A stretch of 64,000 nt of DNA from Rhinopithecus roxellana (lineage: Eukaryota > Chordata > Mammalia > Primates > Cercopithecidae), in contig NC_044566.1 of NCBI RefSeq assembly GCF_007565055.1, forward strand, positions 63,281,064-63,345,063, written 5' to 3'. How positions within the stretch are numbered: position 1 is the stretch's first letter; each line of letters starts with the position of its first letter. Of this stretch, positions 46,096-57,745 are shown in pieces. The translations under genes and the position numbers were made by a program. The notes under the pieces were generated by a model. The model was given only the letters and a program-made list of their open reading frames with translations, was not told where the DNA came from and made no database searches.

Positions 46096-49000
46096 GGGCA
46101 GGATGGCTGACTAGATGCAGCTGGGGGAGCTTCTCCCACCTAGAGAGAGAGAACCCATTGAGTAGAACTGCCATATTCCAAGCGGATCTTCAGAAAGAAG
46201 GCATTCAGAATCGATAGAGGGAGGATACAGACCCTGGGGCTGAGGAAGAGGAGGCTGGGAACCCTGTACAAAGTTGCTGAGTATCAGAACTCATTTTGGG
46301 TCCTAAGTGGTAACCAGAGAAGAGGTGAGTGAGCTAGGAACGGAGTGGCCTACTCTCTCCACAGACCTCCAGGATCCTAGCTGCAGGATACTCCATGAAG
46401 CCCACAGATATATTTGCATTCATGGGGAGAACTGCCTGGAGAGCTGACAGAGACAGAACTTCAGCCTGCATGGATCCCAAAGGGTTTGGCATGGGAATGG
46501 CTGCAGTGGAGCACAGCCACATATGCCCATCCCCAAAGACTTGTTAGAATCCTCTAAGTGGCTTTAGCTTCATTAGCTACCAGACCTGAAGACAGCAGGG
46601 CTCTCCTGCCCATAGGACATGACCAGTTTTGTATGGACATCCCCTATATGCTGGCCTCTCCCAGTCCCTGTCAAGCCATGCCCACATGCAGTATAGCCTC
46701 AGATGCCCTGTTGAAATGCTTGCTGGAAGCTAACGTCATAGTTCTTTCACTAGGAGCCCCTGCCTTCCCATTGGAACACTTTTGCAGATGGACCCCACCA
46801 GTGTGCAACCACCTACAGCCTTCCTTTACTGGCATGTGCTTGCATGCAGCCTCCTCCAGTCACTCCACTGGTGTGGGCTCGCATGCAGCCCCCTGACCAC
46901 AGTGTACTCTCCTGCAGCCCCCACGAACCCAGCATAGTAAACTCTCCCACAGACCCTCCACTACCCCACCAGAGAACTTTTGCAGGCAGCCTCCATCAGA
47001 GTGGTGTAGACAGAGTACTAGGAACATCTCGGCTCTTCCAGTACAGAAGATGCTTGACCTCAAGGGGCCAGAGAACAAAAACAAAAGCCTGCCTTAGAAG
47101 AGGCCACAACGGGAGGGCTCAATATGGAAACAAACAACTGATACCCGCTATTGCAGAAACACACTTAAGTACCAGCCTACTGGCAATATAAAGTAACTAT
47201 GCAATCAAGTCTACATAACAACCAGCTAACAACATGACAGGAGCAAACCACATATCAATACTGACCTTAAATGTAAATGGGTTAAACATCTCATTTAGAA
47301 GACAGAGTGGCAAATTGGATAGATAAGCAAGGCCCAAACTGTATGCTGTCTTCAAGAGATCCATCTCACATGCAATGACACCCATAGTCTTAAAGTAAGG
47401 AGACGAAGAAAAATGTATGAAACAAATAGAAAACAAAAAATTGCTATTTTTATTTTAGAAAAAAAAAACAGACTATGATTTAATAAACCAACTACTATTA
47501 GAAAGGATAAAGAAGGGTATTACATAACCAAAAAGGGTTCAATTCAACAAGATGACTTAACTACCCTGAATATATATGCACCCAATACTGGAGCACCCAG
47601 ATTCATTAAAGACCTCTAAAGAGACTTAGATAACCACACAACAATAGGGTGAGACTTCCACACCTAACTGACAACATTAGAAATCAAAGCAGAACACTAA
47701 CAAAGATATTTGGCACCTAAACCCAACACTTGAACAAATGGACCTAACAGGCATCTACAGAGTACTCCACACAACAGAAGAATATACCTTATTCTCATCT
47801 GCACATGGCGCATACTCTAAGATCAACCACACACTCAGGTAGAAAGCAATTCTCCACAAATTCAAAAATACCAAAATCCTACCAACCAACCACATTTTGA
47901 GATCACACAGCACAATAAAATTAGAAATCAACACCAAGATGATCACTCTAAACCATAAAATTACCTGAAAATTAAACAACTTGCTCTTGAATGACTTCGG
48001 TAAAAAATAAAAATTAAGGCACAAATAAAAAAGTCTTTGAAACTAATGAAAACAAACATACAACAAACCAGAATATCTGGGACACAGCTAAAGCAGCATT
48101 AAGGAAAAAGTTTAAAGGACTAAACACCTACACCAAAAAGTGAGAAAATTCTTTTATTTATTTATTTTTTTTTGAGATGGAGTCTTGCTCTGTCACCCAG
48201 GCTGGAGTACAGTGGTGCAATCTTGGCTCACTGCAAGCTCTGCCTCCCAGGTTCATGCCATTCTCCTGCCTCAACCTCTCAAGTACCTGGGACTACAGGC
48301 ACCCACCACACCTGTGTATTTTTGTGTATTTTTAGGAGAGACGGGGTTTCACCATGTTAGCCAGGGTGGTCTCAATCTCCAACCTTGTGATCCGCCCACC
48401 TCGGCCTCCCCAAGTGCTGGGATTATAGGCGTGAGCCACCACATCCAGTCAGAAAATTTTTAAACTAACCACCTAACATTATACCCAGAGGAACTGGAGA
48501 AACGAGAGCAAACCAACCTGGAGGGACTCCTTCCTAACTCATTTGATGAGGCCAGCATCGTTCTGATACCAAACCCTGACAGAGACAGATGAAAAAAAGA
48601 AAACTTCAGACAAATATCCCTGATAAACATAGATGCAAAAATCTTCAGCAAAATACTAGACAACTGAATTTAGCAGCACATCAAAAAGCTAATCCATCAC
48701 AATCAAGTAGGCTTTATTCTTGGGATGTAAGGTTGGTTCAACATACGCAAAACAGTAATTGTGATTGACCACATAAACAAAACTAACACTAAAAACCACA
48801 TAATCATCTCACAGACACAGAAAAGGCTTTCAATAAAATTCAACATTCTTTCATGTTAAAAACCTCTAACAAACTAGGCATTTAAGGAACATATCTCAAA
48901 ATAACAAGAGCCATCTATGACAAACCCACAGGCAACATCATATTGAATGGGCAAAAGCTGAAAGCATTCTCATTAAGAACTGGAACGAGATAAGGATGTC

Positions 49001-50895
49001 CACTCTCACCATTCCTATTCAACATAGTGCTGGAAGTCCTAGCCCGAGTAGTCAGGCAAGAGAAAGAAATAAAGGTATCCAAATAGGAAGAGAGGAAGTC
49101 AAATTATCCCACTTCACTGATGATATGATTCTAGACCTAGAAAATCCTACAGACTCCTCCAGAAGGCTCCCAGAAATGATAAATGTCATCAGTAAAGTTT
49201 CAGAATACAAAATTAATATATAAAAACCAGTACCATATACACCAATAAATTTGAGCTAAGAACCAAATCAAGAACATGATAGCCACAAAAAGAAAAAAAT
49301 ACCTAGAACACAGCTAACAAGGGAGGTGAAAGATCTCTACAAGAATTGCAAAACATTGCTGAAAGAAATAATAGAAGACACAAAGAAATGGAAAAAATTC
49401 CATGCTCTTGGATAGAAAGAATCAGTATTGTTAAAATGGCCATAGTGCCCAAAGCAATTACAGATTCAATGCTATTCCTATCAAGCTATCAATGCCATTT
49501 TTCACAGAATTAGAAAAAAAAATTATAAAATTCATATGGAACCAAAAAAGAGACCCAACAGCCAAAGCAACCCTAAGCAAAGAGAACAAAGCTGGAGGCA
49601 TCACACTAATCAACTTCAAACTATACTACAAGAATACAGCAACCAAAACAGCATGGTACTGATACAAAAACAAACACACAGACCAGTGGAACAGGCTAAA
49701 GAAGCCAGAAATAAAAACCACACACCTATAATCTTAAAGACTTAAATGTAATACCCATAAAAACCCTAGAAGAAATCCTAGGAAATATCATTCTGGACAT
49801 ACGCCTTAGCAAAGATTTCATGATAGTCTCCAAAAGCAAATGTAACAACAACAACAAAAAGAAATATATAAGTAAGATCTAATTAAAGATCTTCTGCACA
49901 GCAAAAGAAACTATCAATAGCATAAACAGAAAACCTACAGAATGGGAGAAAATGTTAGCAAATTATTTATGCCACAAGTACCTATCTATAAGGAACTTAA
50001 ATCAACAAGCAAGAAACAAACCTCATTTAAAAATGGGCAAAGAACATGAATAGACACTTCTCAAAAGAAGACATACATGTGGCCAACAAGCATATGAAAA
50101 AATGCTCAACATCACTAATCATCAGAGAAATGCAAATCAAAACCTCCATAACATACCATCTCACACCAGTCAAAATGACTGTTTTTTAAAAATCAGTAAA
50201 TAACAGATGGTGGCAAGACTGAAGAAGAAAGCGAATGCTTATACTCTGCAGGTGGGAATGTAAATTAGTCTAGCTACTATAGAAAGTAGTTTAGAGAATT
50301 CTCAAAGAACTTAAAACAGAACGACCATTTGACCTAGCAATCCCATTACTGGGTATATAACTAAAGGAAAAAAAAAGTCATTCTACAAAAAAGACATAGG
50401 CATGCCTATGTTCATCATAGCACTATTCACAATAGCAAAGACACGAAATCAACCTAGGTGCCCAAACAATGGTGGACTGGATAAAGAAAATGTGGTACAT
50501 ATATATCATGGAATACTACACAGCCACAAAAAAGGACAAGATCATGTCCTCTGCAGGAACATGGATGGAGCTGGAGGCCATTACCCTAAGCAAATTAACA
50601 CAGGGACAGAAAGTCAAATTTCACATGTTCTCACCTGTAAATAGGAACTAAACTTTGGGTACACATGAACACAAAGGTGGGAATGATAGACAGTGGGATC
50701 TACTTAAGGAGGGAGGATGACAGAAGAATGAGTGTCTAAAAACTACCTATTGGGTACTATGCTCACTACCTGGGTGACAAAATTATCTGTACACCAAACT
50801 TCAGTGACATACAATTTACTCATGTAACAAACCTGCACATGTACCCCCTGAACCTAAAATAAAAGTTGAAAAATAAAATAACAATTACTAAATAA
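46096..50895 (+). mobile_element. L1 (L1PB/older L1PA type) lacking ORF1, inside an LTR
   Basis: Begins with an L1 5' UTR ('caggatggctgactagatgc', 'ctaggaacggagtggcctac') including a degenerate repeat array at 46780-46960. About 130 bases later it reaches the ORF2 start (ATGACAGGAGCAAACC at 47234), so nearly all of ORF1 is missing. ORF2 endonuclease text runs to about 48140, an antisense Alu follows, and the start of the reverse-transcriptase region is shortened. The 3' end is primate-type ('gtaacaaacctgcacatgta', 'cccctgaacctaaaataaaa'). Stops occur throughout, so it is inactive. Confidence 0.85.
48151..48450 (-). mobile_element. AluY-like element, antisense, inside the L1
   Basis: T-rich tail with TTTA repeats, then 'gagatggagtcttgctctgt' to 'gagccaccacatccagtc'. 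'gcaagctctgcctcccaggt' is AluY-like. Flank agaaaatt on both sides (48143-48150 and 48451-48458). Confidence 0.88.
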
Positions 50896-51302
50896 AAGAA
50901 AAACAAAAGAGGTTTATTTTTGCTCACGGTTCTGCTAGCTGTATGAGAAACATGGTATCATCCTCGGCTGCTAGCGAAATGTCAGGAAGCTTCCACTCAT
51001 GGTGGAAAGTAAAGGGAAGCCTGCATGTCACATGGCAAGAAAGGGAGAAACAGAGAAAGAGGGGAGAGGTCTCAGATTCTTTTAAACAACTGGATCTCCT
51101 TGCATGAACGAACTGAGCAAGAACTCACTCATCAGCAAGGGGATGGCACTAAGCCATACATGAGGGATCCACCCACACGATCCAACACCATTAGCCCCAC
51201 CTCCAACATTGGGGATCACATTAACATGAGATCTGGAAGGACACATCCAAACCATATCACTACTTAAACCCAGTGTTCTTAAACCCCATAAAGTAACCAC
51301 TG

Positions 51303-51727
51303 AGGCCAGGCACAGTAGCTCATGCCTGTAATCCCAGCACTTTGGGAGGCTAAGGCAGGCAGATCACCTGAGGTCAACAGTTCAAGACCAGCCTGGACAA
51401 CATAGTGAAACCCCATCTCCACTAAAAATACAAAAATTACCTGGGTGTGGTGGTACGAGCCTATAATCCCAGCTACTAGAGGGGCTGAGACAGCAGAATC
51501 GCTTGAACCCAGAAGGCAGAGGTTGCAGTGAGCCAAGATTGTGCCACTGCACTCCAGCCTGGGTGACAGAGCAAGGTTCCATTAAAAAGAGAAAGGAGGA
51601 CAGAAGGAAAGAAGGGAGGAAGGAAGGGAGGGAGGGAGGGGGAGGGGGAGGAGAAGGGGAAGGGGAAGCGGAAGCGGAAGGGGAAGGGGAAGGGGAAGCG
51701 GAAGTGGAAGCGAAGGAAAGGAGAAAG
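51303..51727 (+). mobile_element. AluS element with a long purine-rich tail
   Basis: Alu body 51303-51581 ('ggccaggcacagtagctcat' to 'gacagagcaaggttcc'), then about 145 bases of pure A/G with few C. The flank aaagtaaccactg (51290-51302) recurs as aaagtaaccattg (51728-51740) beyond the purine tract, so the whole tract is the grown tail of this Alu. Confidence 0.92.
51582..51727 (+). repeat. Purine-rich (GGAA)n / (GGAAGS)n tract
   Basis: Tetramer GGAA and GGGA repeats, then hexamers ggaagc / ggaagg at 51651-51712. Almost no pyrimidines on the plus strand. Confidence 0.9.
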
Positions 51728-53874
51728 AAAGTAACCATTGCATGGGGAGGCCCCTAACCCCGACAATACTGATTTGAACCTCTCTGGAGGAAGGAACTTA
51801 TAAATCTATGCAAAGTAGAGAGAACGCTCAGTAACAATAACATTGTTTATTTTTTAAAAAAGGAGGGTGGAGGGAAGAAGAAAGAGATGGAGAAAGTAAC
51901 CAAATATGAGACAGGAAACAAAAAAGTGAATCAGACCCATAGTTGGACCCAATTTGAAATCCAAAATTTACTGAAAGAATTTATACAACATAAGATTTAA
52001 AAGGGCACTAACTGGCTTTTATACTTCTGCAACATAGGTTCTGAATTAACTTTAACACAATTTGAATGCACCAACTGGCAAAACTTCATGGCCTTAACAC
52101 TGAGGCTCAAAGTACATTTATTCCTGGGATCTCATTAAATTTAAACAAACTACCCCCTATAATTATAATCTATAATACAGATTTAATTTATAAGTATTTC
52201 ATCTACAGATTAACATGTTATAATCTTAGGGGAGTTACTGAACAAAGAATAGAGGGCACATAAGTATGTTTCACCTTAACTGCAGGGATTACTGTCTCCA
52301 TTTTCCAGCATCATAGCATTCATTGTCCTAAAATATTCCATAGTGAGCATAGACACTCTGGCCTAATGATCAATACATTTAAATATAATTAAGATTTTGA
52401 CATATACAAAATTGGCTTGGCAAAATGAGACCCCATAGACCATACCCCTAGTAAAACTAGTTAGTATGGCTCAATGTAAATTTAAACAGGACTTGCAAGT
52501 ACTGAAATCCATCACATGCCTCCATTGTTCCTTCATATAACAACCCAATTTGGTCTGTTCTTAAAGTTGAAATGAATGACACTACACAGTGGATTATATA
52601 ACCTTAATGCCATGGTACTACCCAGTAAGGCCCCCAGACACTATATTATTGAATTGACTGACTCCATCTAATCAGCAACTGCAACGTATTTTGCTATTAA
52701 AGATTTGGCTAATATGTTCCATTCAGCTCCTATTTCAACCACTTCTTAGTCACATGTTTCCTTTACCTCTAAAGGAATACAACATATCTTCACCTGGTGG
52801 CCATCCACAGGGTACCCCAACAGCCTCGCCATCATACACAAGCCTTTGCAGGGAAGGTCTTAACTGTACCCATCTTTCTCCAAGAGTACAGGCATGACAT
52901 TAGATTGATGACATTCTTTTCTGAAGGCATTCATTTGACACACTCATTCAGGACATACAAATAAAAACTCAAAAAGGAGTTCACAGAAAAGAAATGGGCC
53001 ATTGCCTTGTGCATAGTGCAACATCTTGCCACCATGCTAAATTCCTGAAAATTACTTAGTAAACTGCAGGGCACTCCATCACCTGACTCTCTTAAGAAAC
53101 AGCTAATGATTTCATCAACACCAAAAATATTAAGGGAAGTTCAGTCTTTTAGGCTTTTTTGGGTTCAGGAAGCCAAATATTATTCATTTGTACATTTTAT
53201 TGAAGCCCATCTTCAATGGGCTTCCCTCCAACAAACGGCTCTAGAATCTGTTCAGATTGCCATCAACATGTATTTCCTTTAGTTCTCTCAGAGACTCCTC
53301 ACTATAAAAGCTTTAGTAACCTCCTCTCACGCTTCCTGGAGTCTCTAGACCACCTAGAATGGCTATAAGTTTCCCCTGGACTTCTGATACAAGAAATTAA
53401 ACCCCCTGGGCCCTGCAATATACAATATAATAATACCAAATTCTGGCCACATGTTGATTTCTCCTGAGAAGAGAAATTTCGGTTCCCTGAACATATGACC
53501 CTCCATACCCAGGTCTCCATTATGCCTTGAGTCATACAAGTGGCACCCTGCAAGCTTGGCATAGCTATTGAGTCCTCCTTGCTACAGAACAGGGCCAAAC
53601 CCGGGCCCTCTGGCATATTCCATCTGCCAAGTTGTGGGGGGATGGAAGAAGGGCCTCCCCTTAGTTCAGACCTCTTCCTGTTCCCACAGTGCTGGAGGAG
53701 GCCACCCTTTTAAGACTTGGCTACCTATGGAGCCACTTGTGATCAATTAATCGACAGCAATGGGAGTTTACACACTTTACAGACGAAAATGTCACCATCA
53801 GACATGATGGAGCTCACTGGAGAGCTGCTACTTTTCATCCCCTAATCAACATGTTTCGAATAAAAGATGGGACC

Positions 53875-54225
53875 TATCTTAGCTCAGGCTGTCATAACAA
53901 AATGCCACAGACTGGGTGGCTTAAACAACAGACAGGTATTTCTCACAGTGCTGGTGGCTGGAAGTCCAATATCAGGGTGCCAGCATGGTCAGCTTTCAGT
54001 AAAGGCCCTCTTTCTAGTTTGCAGATGGCTTTCTTGCTGTGTCCTCACATAGCAGAGAGGAAACCCAAGTGTTTTTTCCTGTACTCCTACCATGGGGGCT
54101 TTACCCTCATAACCTCATCTAAAAATAATTACTTCCTGAAGGCTCAACTCCTAATACTATCGCATTGGGGATTAGAACTTCAACATAAGAATTTTAGGGA
54201 GACACAGTCAGTCCATAACTGAACC
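53875..54225 (-). mobile_element. MLT1-type LTR, antisense, inserted in the ERV
   Basis: 'caaaatgccacagactgggt', 'ggctggaagtccaatatcag', 'ttgctgtgtcctcacatagc' and 'gggagacacagtcagtccat' are antisense MLT1 in order. It splits RNase-H-like from integrase-like ERV text. Confidence 0.75.
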
Positions 54226-54409
54226 CAAGGGTCACCACAGTCAGACAAACTTCAAGCAGTCATGTAACACTGGATACTCCGGCCAAAAGTTGATTCCATC
54301 TGCGTATTTTTCTATTCTTGGGTCACTGCCAGTGGTCTGACTGTTTGATCTAGACAAAGGTCACAACAATTTCTTGCTCAAGGTTGGCACCCTTGGGGTA
54401 AAACAAAAA

Positions 54410-54435
54410 CAAAACAAAACAAAAACAACCAAACC
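54410..54435 (+). repeat. AAAAC repeats
   Basis: Short (AAAAC)n stretch within the ERV remnant. Confidence 0.7.
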
Positions 54436-54543
54436 TCTGGTAATCTCTTGCCCTACAGATACCTAAAATATAAATTAAAGTCACACATGTCTCTACACAT
54501 GCCCAAGTCACAGTATAAGTTCTCACCAAGACATCCTTATCTG

Positions 54544-54623
54544 TTAGGTTGGTGCAAAAGTAATTGCAGTTTTTGCCATTACTTTGAATGGCAAAAACTG
54601 CAATTATTTTTGCACCAACCTAA
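54544..54623. mobile_element. MADE1 (Hsmar1-derived MITE), full 80 bases
   Basis: 'ttaggttggtgcaaaagtaa' at the left and its inverted copy at the right bound exactly 80 bases. The two 37-base arms differ at one position, which would be a G-U pair in RNA, around a 6-7 base loop (actttga). This is the structure from which the primate miR-548 family arose. It is inserted in the ERV remnant; TA flanks the right end. Confidence 0.95.
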
Positions 54624-54872
54624 TACCTTGGCGTTCCAGACACTACTGATAATACAAGAAACTTTTTGCTTCCCAGAACACACAATGCTGGACTCTTGAA
54701 CAAGGAATTCAATGGAATGTTTGCCTTCCTTCTTGGCCTCAGGCTGTAAGCCTTGTAGAATAACATAAGGTCTTACTAAACAAGCTCCAATTCAATTAAA
54801 TAATACATAGTATGCTTTAGTCATCAGTTAGACATCAGGGTGAATTGTAATAGTCAGACTCTCATGTTTGAT

Positions 54873-55144
54873 GTTTGAAACTGTCATCTTTTTCAGCCTC
54901 ACTGCTCTCGCTTCCCCTATGGCCCACATCTGGACTCATCACAAAGCCTAGATGCTCCCTCCTCTGGTGCTTGTGGGAAAGTCAAACCAGGCAAGTTTCT
55001 GTCTATGATAGAAACCCTTGCCCCACTCTATACCCTAACCCCAATAAAAATTCCAAGCCAATCTCCTTTCAATGTTCTCTCAAGCCATTTTCAATCTGCT
55101 TGAGGGGTCTGCCCTGCTTTATGTCAGTAATAAAGCATTGCCAA
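54873..55144 (+). mobile_element. ERV1-type LTR fragment
   Basis: 'cttgccccactctataccct', 'ccccaataaaaattccaagc', 'caatgttctctcaagccatt' and 'gtaataaagcattgcc' show the same R-U5 layout as 44226-44530. Family not assigned. Confidence 0.45.
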
Positions 55145-55819
55145 AGGAGATTAACATTTGGAGCTGGCACAGTGGCTCATGCCTGTGTGTGATCCAGCAC
55201 TTTGGGAGGCTGAGATGGGTGGATTACATGAGGTCAGGAGTTCGAGACCAGCCTGGCCAACATGGTGAAACTCCATTTCTACTAAAAATACAAAAATTAG
55301 CTGGGCATAGTGGTGGGCACCTGTAATCCCAGCTACTTGGGAGGCTGAAGCAGGGGAATCACTCGAACCCAGGAGGCAGAGGTTGCAGTGAGCTGAGATT
55401 GTGACATTGCACTCCAGCCTGGGTGACAAGAGTGAAACTCCGTCTCCAAAAAAAAAAAAAAGAGAGAGATTAACATTTGGGTCAGTGGACTGGGAAAGGC
55501 AGACTCACCCTCAATCATGGTGGGCACAATCTAATCAGCTGCCAGTGCAGCCAGACTAAAAGAGACAGAAGACCAGACTGGCTTAGCCTCTAAGCCTACA
55601 TCTTTCTCCCATGCTGGATGCTTCCTGCCCTCGAACATCAGACTCCAAGTTCTTCAGCTTTGAGGCATGAACTGGCTTCCCTGCTCCTCAGCTTGCAGAC
55701 AGCCTATTGTGGGACCTCACCTTCTCACAGTGAGAGTCAATACTCCTTAATAAACTCCCTGTTATATATACATCTATCCTATTAGTTCTGTCCCTCTGGA
55801 TAACCCTGACTAATACACC
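55145..55819 (+). mobile_element. ERVL-type LTR (MLT2-like), 5' truncated, split by an Alu
   Basis: 'gattaacatttgggtcagtg', 'ggcacaatctaatcagctgc', 'ccatgctggatgcttcctgc', 'tcctattagttctgtccctc' and the end 'ataaccctgactaataca' have the MLT2 order. The AluS at 55162-55466 separates the first 15 bases from the rest. It may be the 3' LTR of the ERV remnant upstream. Confidence 0.6.
55162..55466 (+). mobile_element. AluS-like element
   Basis: 'agctggcacagtggctcatg' to an A tail with AGAGAG. Target-site duplication agattaacatttgg at 55148-55161 and 55467-55480. Confidence 0.9.
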
Positions 55820-56084
55820 GTGCAATCACCTCATTGCTAAAGTTCCAATTAATATAAGAACTAAAGTAGAGTAGTTTGGGTTTTTTTTCCTTTGTATTCA
55901 TTTTACTTATACCAAACTACTACTTTACAAATAGGCCACTCTGTAATATTTCACTTTGCTTTACTATAAATTCAAACTACCTAAATATTTTCCTAATACT
56001 AAATGAGAATCCAAACATAATTGAGGTACAAATCCATCTATGTCTTCAGAGTGGCTACAAGTATAAAATTTAACAAAAGAAGTG
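55820..56084. other. Unassigned A/T-rich DNA
   Basis: T run at 55880-55888. No family recognised. Confidence 0.4.
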
Positions 56085-57745
56085 TAAATCTTTTACTCTG
56101 AAAACTATACAACATTGTTGAAAAAATTAAAGAATACATAAATAACTAGAAAGCATCCCATGTTCATGGATTGGAAGTCTTAATATTGTTAAGATGGCAA
56201 TATGGCACTACTCCCCAAATTGATACACAGATTCAATGCAATTTCTACGTAAAATGCCACATGGCTTACCCGCAGAAATTAACAAGCTAATCCTAAAATT
56301 CATATAGAAATTCAAAAGACAAAGAATAGCCAAAATAATCACAAAAAACAAGAACAAAGTTGGAGGGCTCATACTCCCCAATTTCAAAGCTTAGCATAAA
56401 GCTACAATAATCAGGACAGTGTGGTATTAGCATTAAGATAGACATACAGCTAAGTAGAACAGAACTGACATTCCACAAATAAACCCAATATTTGTGGTGA
56501 ACTAAATTTCATCAAGGTTGTCAAGATCATTCACTGGATAAAGAAGAGGTTTTTCAACAAATGGTGCTAAATATACTTATGCCAAAGAAAGCTAGACCCC
56601 TATTCATACCATATTTTAAGAATTGAAAATGAATTAAAAGCTTCAAGGTATGAGAAAAAAAACTACAAAACTCTTGGGGAAAAATAGGTATAAATCCTGA
56701 TGACATCAGATTAGCCAATGGTTTCTTAGCTATGACATGAAAAGCATAAGCAACAAAAGAAAAAATTAGATAAGTTGAATTTCATCAAAACAAAGTTTTT
56801 GTGCTTCAAAGGACACTATCAAAAAAAAACCAGGAAAAACCCTAAGAACGTGATAAAATATTTGCAAATCATGTAAGTGTCTAATATCTGACACACATAA
56901 AGAACTATTCCAACACAACAATGAAAAGAAAAACAACCACATTTTAAAATTAGCAAAGAAACTGAATAGATATCTCTCCAAAGAACATGTACAACTGGCC
57001 AGCAACACATGACAAGATGCACAGCATTTTTAGCCATCAGAAAAAATGCAAATCAATGCCAGAATCAGATACCATGACACACTCACTAGGACAGCTATAA
57101 TTAAAAAGACAGACAATAACAAGTGTTGGTGAGGATATGGAGAAATTGGAGCCCTCACACATTGCTGGTGGGAATGTAAAATGGTGCAGCCACTTTGGAA
57201 AACAGCCTGGCTTGGAAGTTTCTCAGAAGATTAAATACAGAGGTGCCATGTGACCAAGCAATCCTCCCTCTAGGTATATTCCAATGAAAATATATGTCTA
57301 CATAAAACTTGGACATAAATGTGACATTATTCATAAGAGACAAAAGATGGAAAGAATGTGAACATACTTCAACTGACGAATGGATAAACAAAGTGGATTA
57401 CCCATATACTGGAATATTTTTCAGCTATAAAAAGGAGTAAAGTACTGATACATGCTGCAATGTGGATGAAGTTTGAAAGGTCACATGTTATACGATTCCA
57501 TTATATAAAATACCCAGAATAGAGACAAAATGGCTTAATAGTTTCCCGGAACTGGGGCTTAAGGGAGTGGCTGCTAATGGCTACAAGATTTCTTTATTTT
57601 GGGGATTGTGAAAATGTTATACAATTGTAGTGATATTTGCATAATTCTGTGAATATACTAAAAACCACTAAATTGTATCCTTTAAATTGTGAATTGCATA
57701 TAGTACGTGAATTATATCTCAACAAAGCTGTTACGATAAATAAAA
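56085..57745 (+). mobile_element. L1M LINE, 3' third
   Basis: Enters in ORF2 C-terminal sequence ('catgttcatggattggaagt', 'caatgcaatttctacgtaaa') and runs to the 3' end ('gtgaattatatctcaacaaa' and an A-rich tail). Several frameshifts; no open frame over 80 codons. Confidence 0.88.

Larger units (their letters stand above)
46027..51260 (-). mobile_element. MST-type MaLR LTR split by an L1
   Basis: Left piece 46027-46095 ('attagtctgattgtgtcact', 'gggtaatttacaaagaaaag') and right piece 50906-51260 ('aggtttatttttgctcacgg', 'tcaggaagcttccactcatg', 'acacatccaaaccatatcac') join into one antisense LTR of the same type as 21229-21650. A 4.8-kb L1 lies between them. The junction word (a)aagaaaaga / aacaaaaga is repeated on both sides, as expected for a target-site duplication. 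Confidence 0.85.
51950..54870 (+). mobile_element. Degraded endogenous retrovirus pro-pol region
   Basis: Retroviral landmarks occur in gene order on the plus strand but in shifting frames. A protease-active-site-like word (NTEAQSTFIPG, where retroviruses have DTGA) is near 52095. Reverse-transcriptase words (AIKDLANMF near 52698, IDDILF near 52900) follow. An RNase-H-like stretch (HFTDENVTIRHDG) is near 53775. Integrase-like text (QGIQW, LVE) is near 54700. Many stops and frameshifts make it an old fossil. An ERVL-type LTR downstream (55145-55819) suggests class III. An MLT1 LTR and MADE1 are inserted in it. Confidence 0.65.

Noticed and set aside
51382..51766. Minus-strand frames of 96-118 codons with SPSPS or FPFRF repeats
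   Set aside because: Translation of the purine-rich Alu tail and Alu body.
53302..53616. 104-codon minus-strand open frame
   Set aside because: Antisense to the ERV remnant; no start or family evidence.
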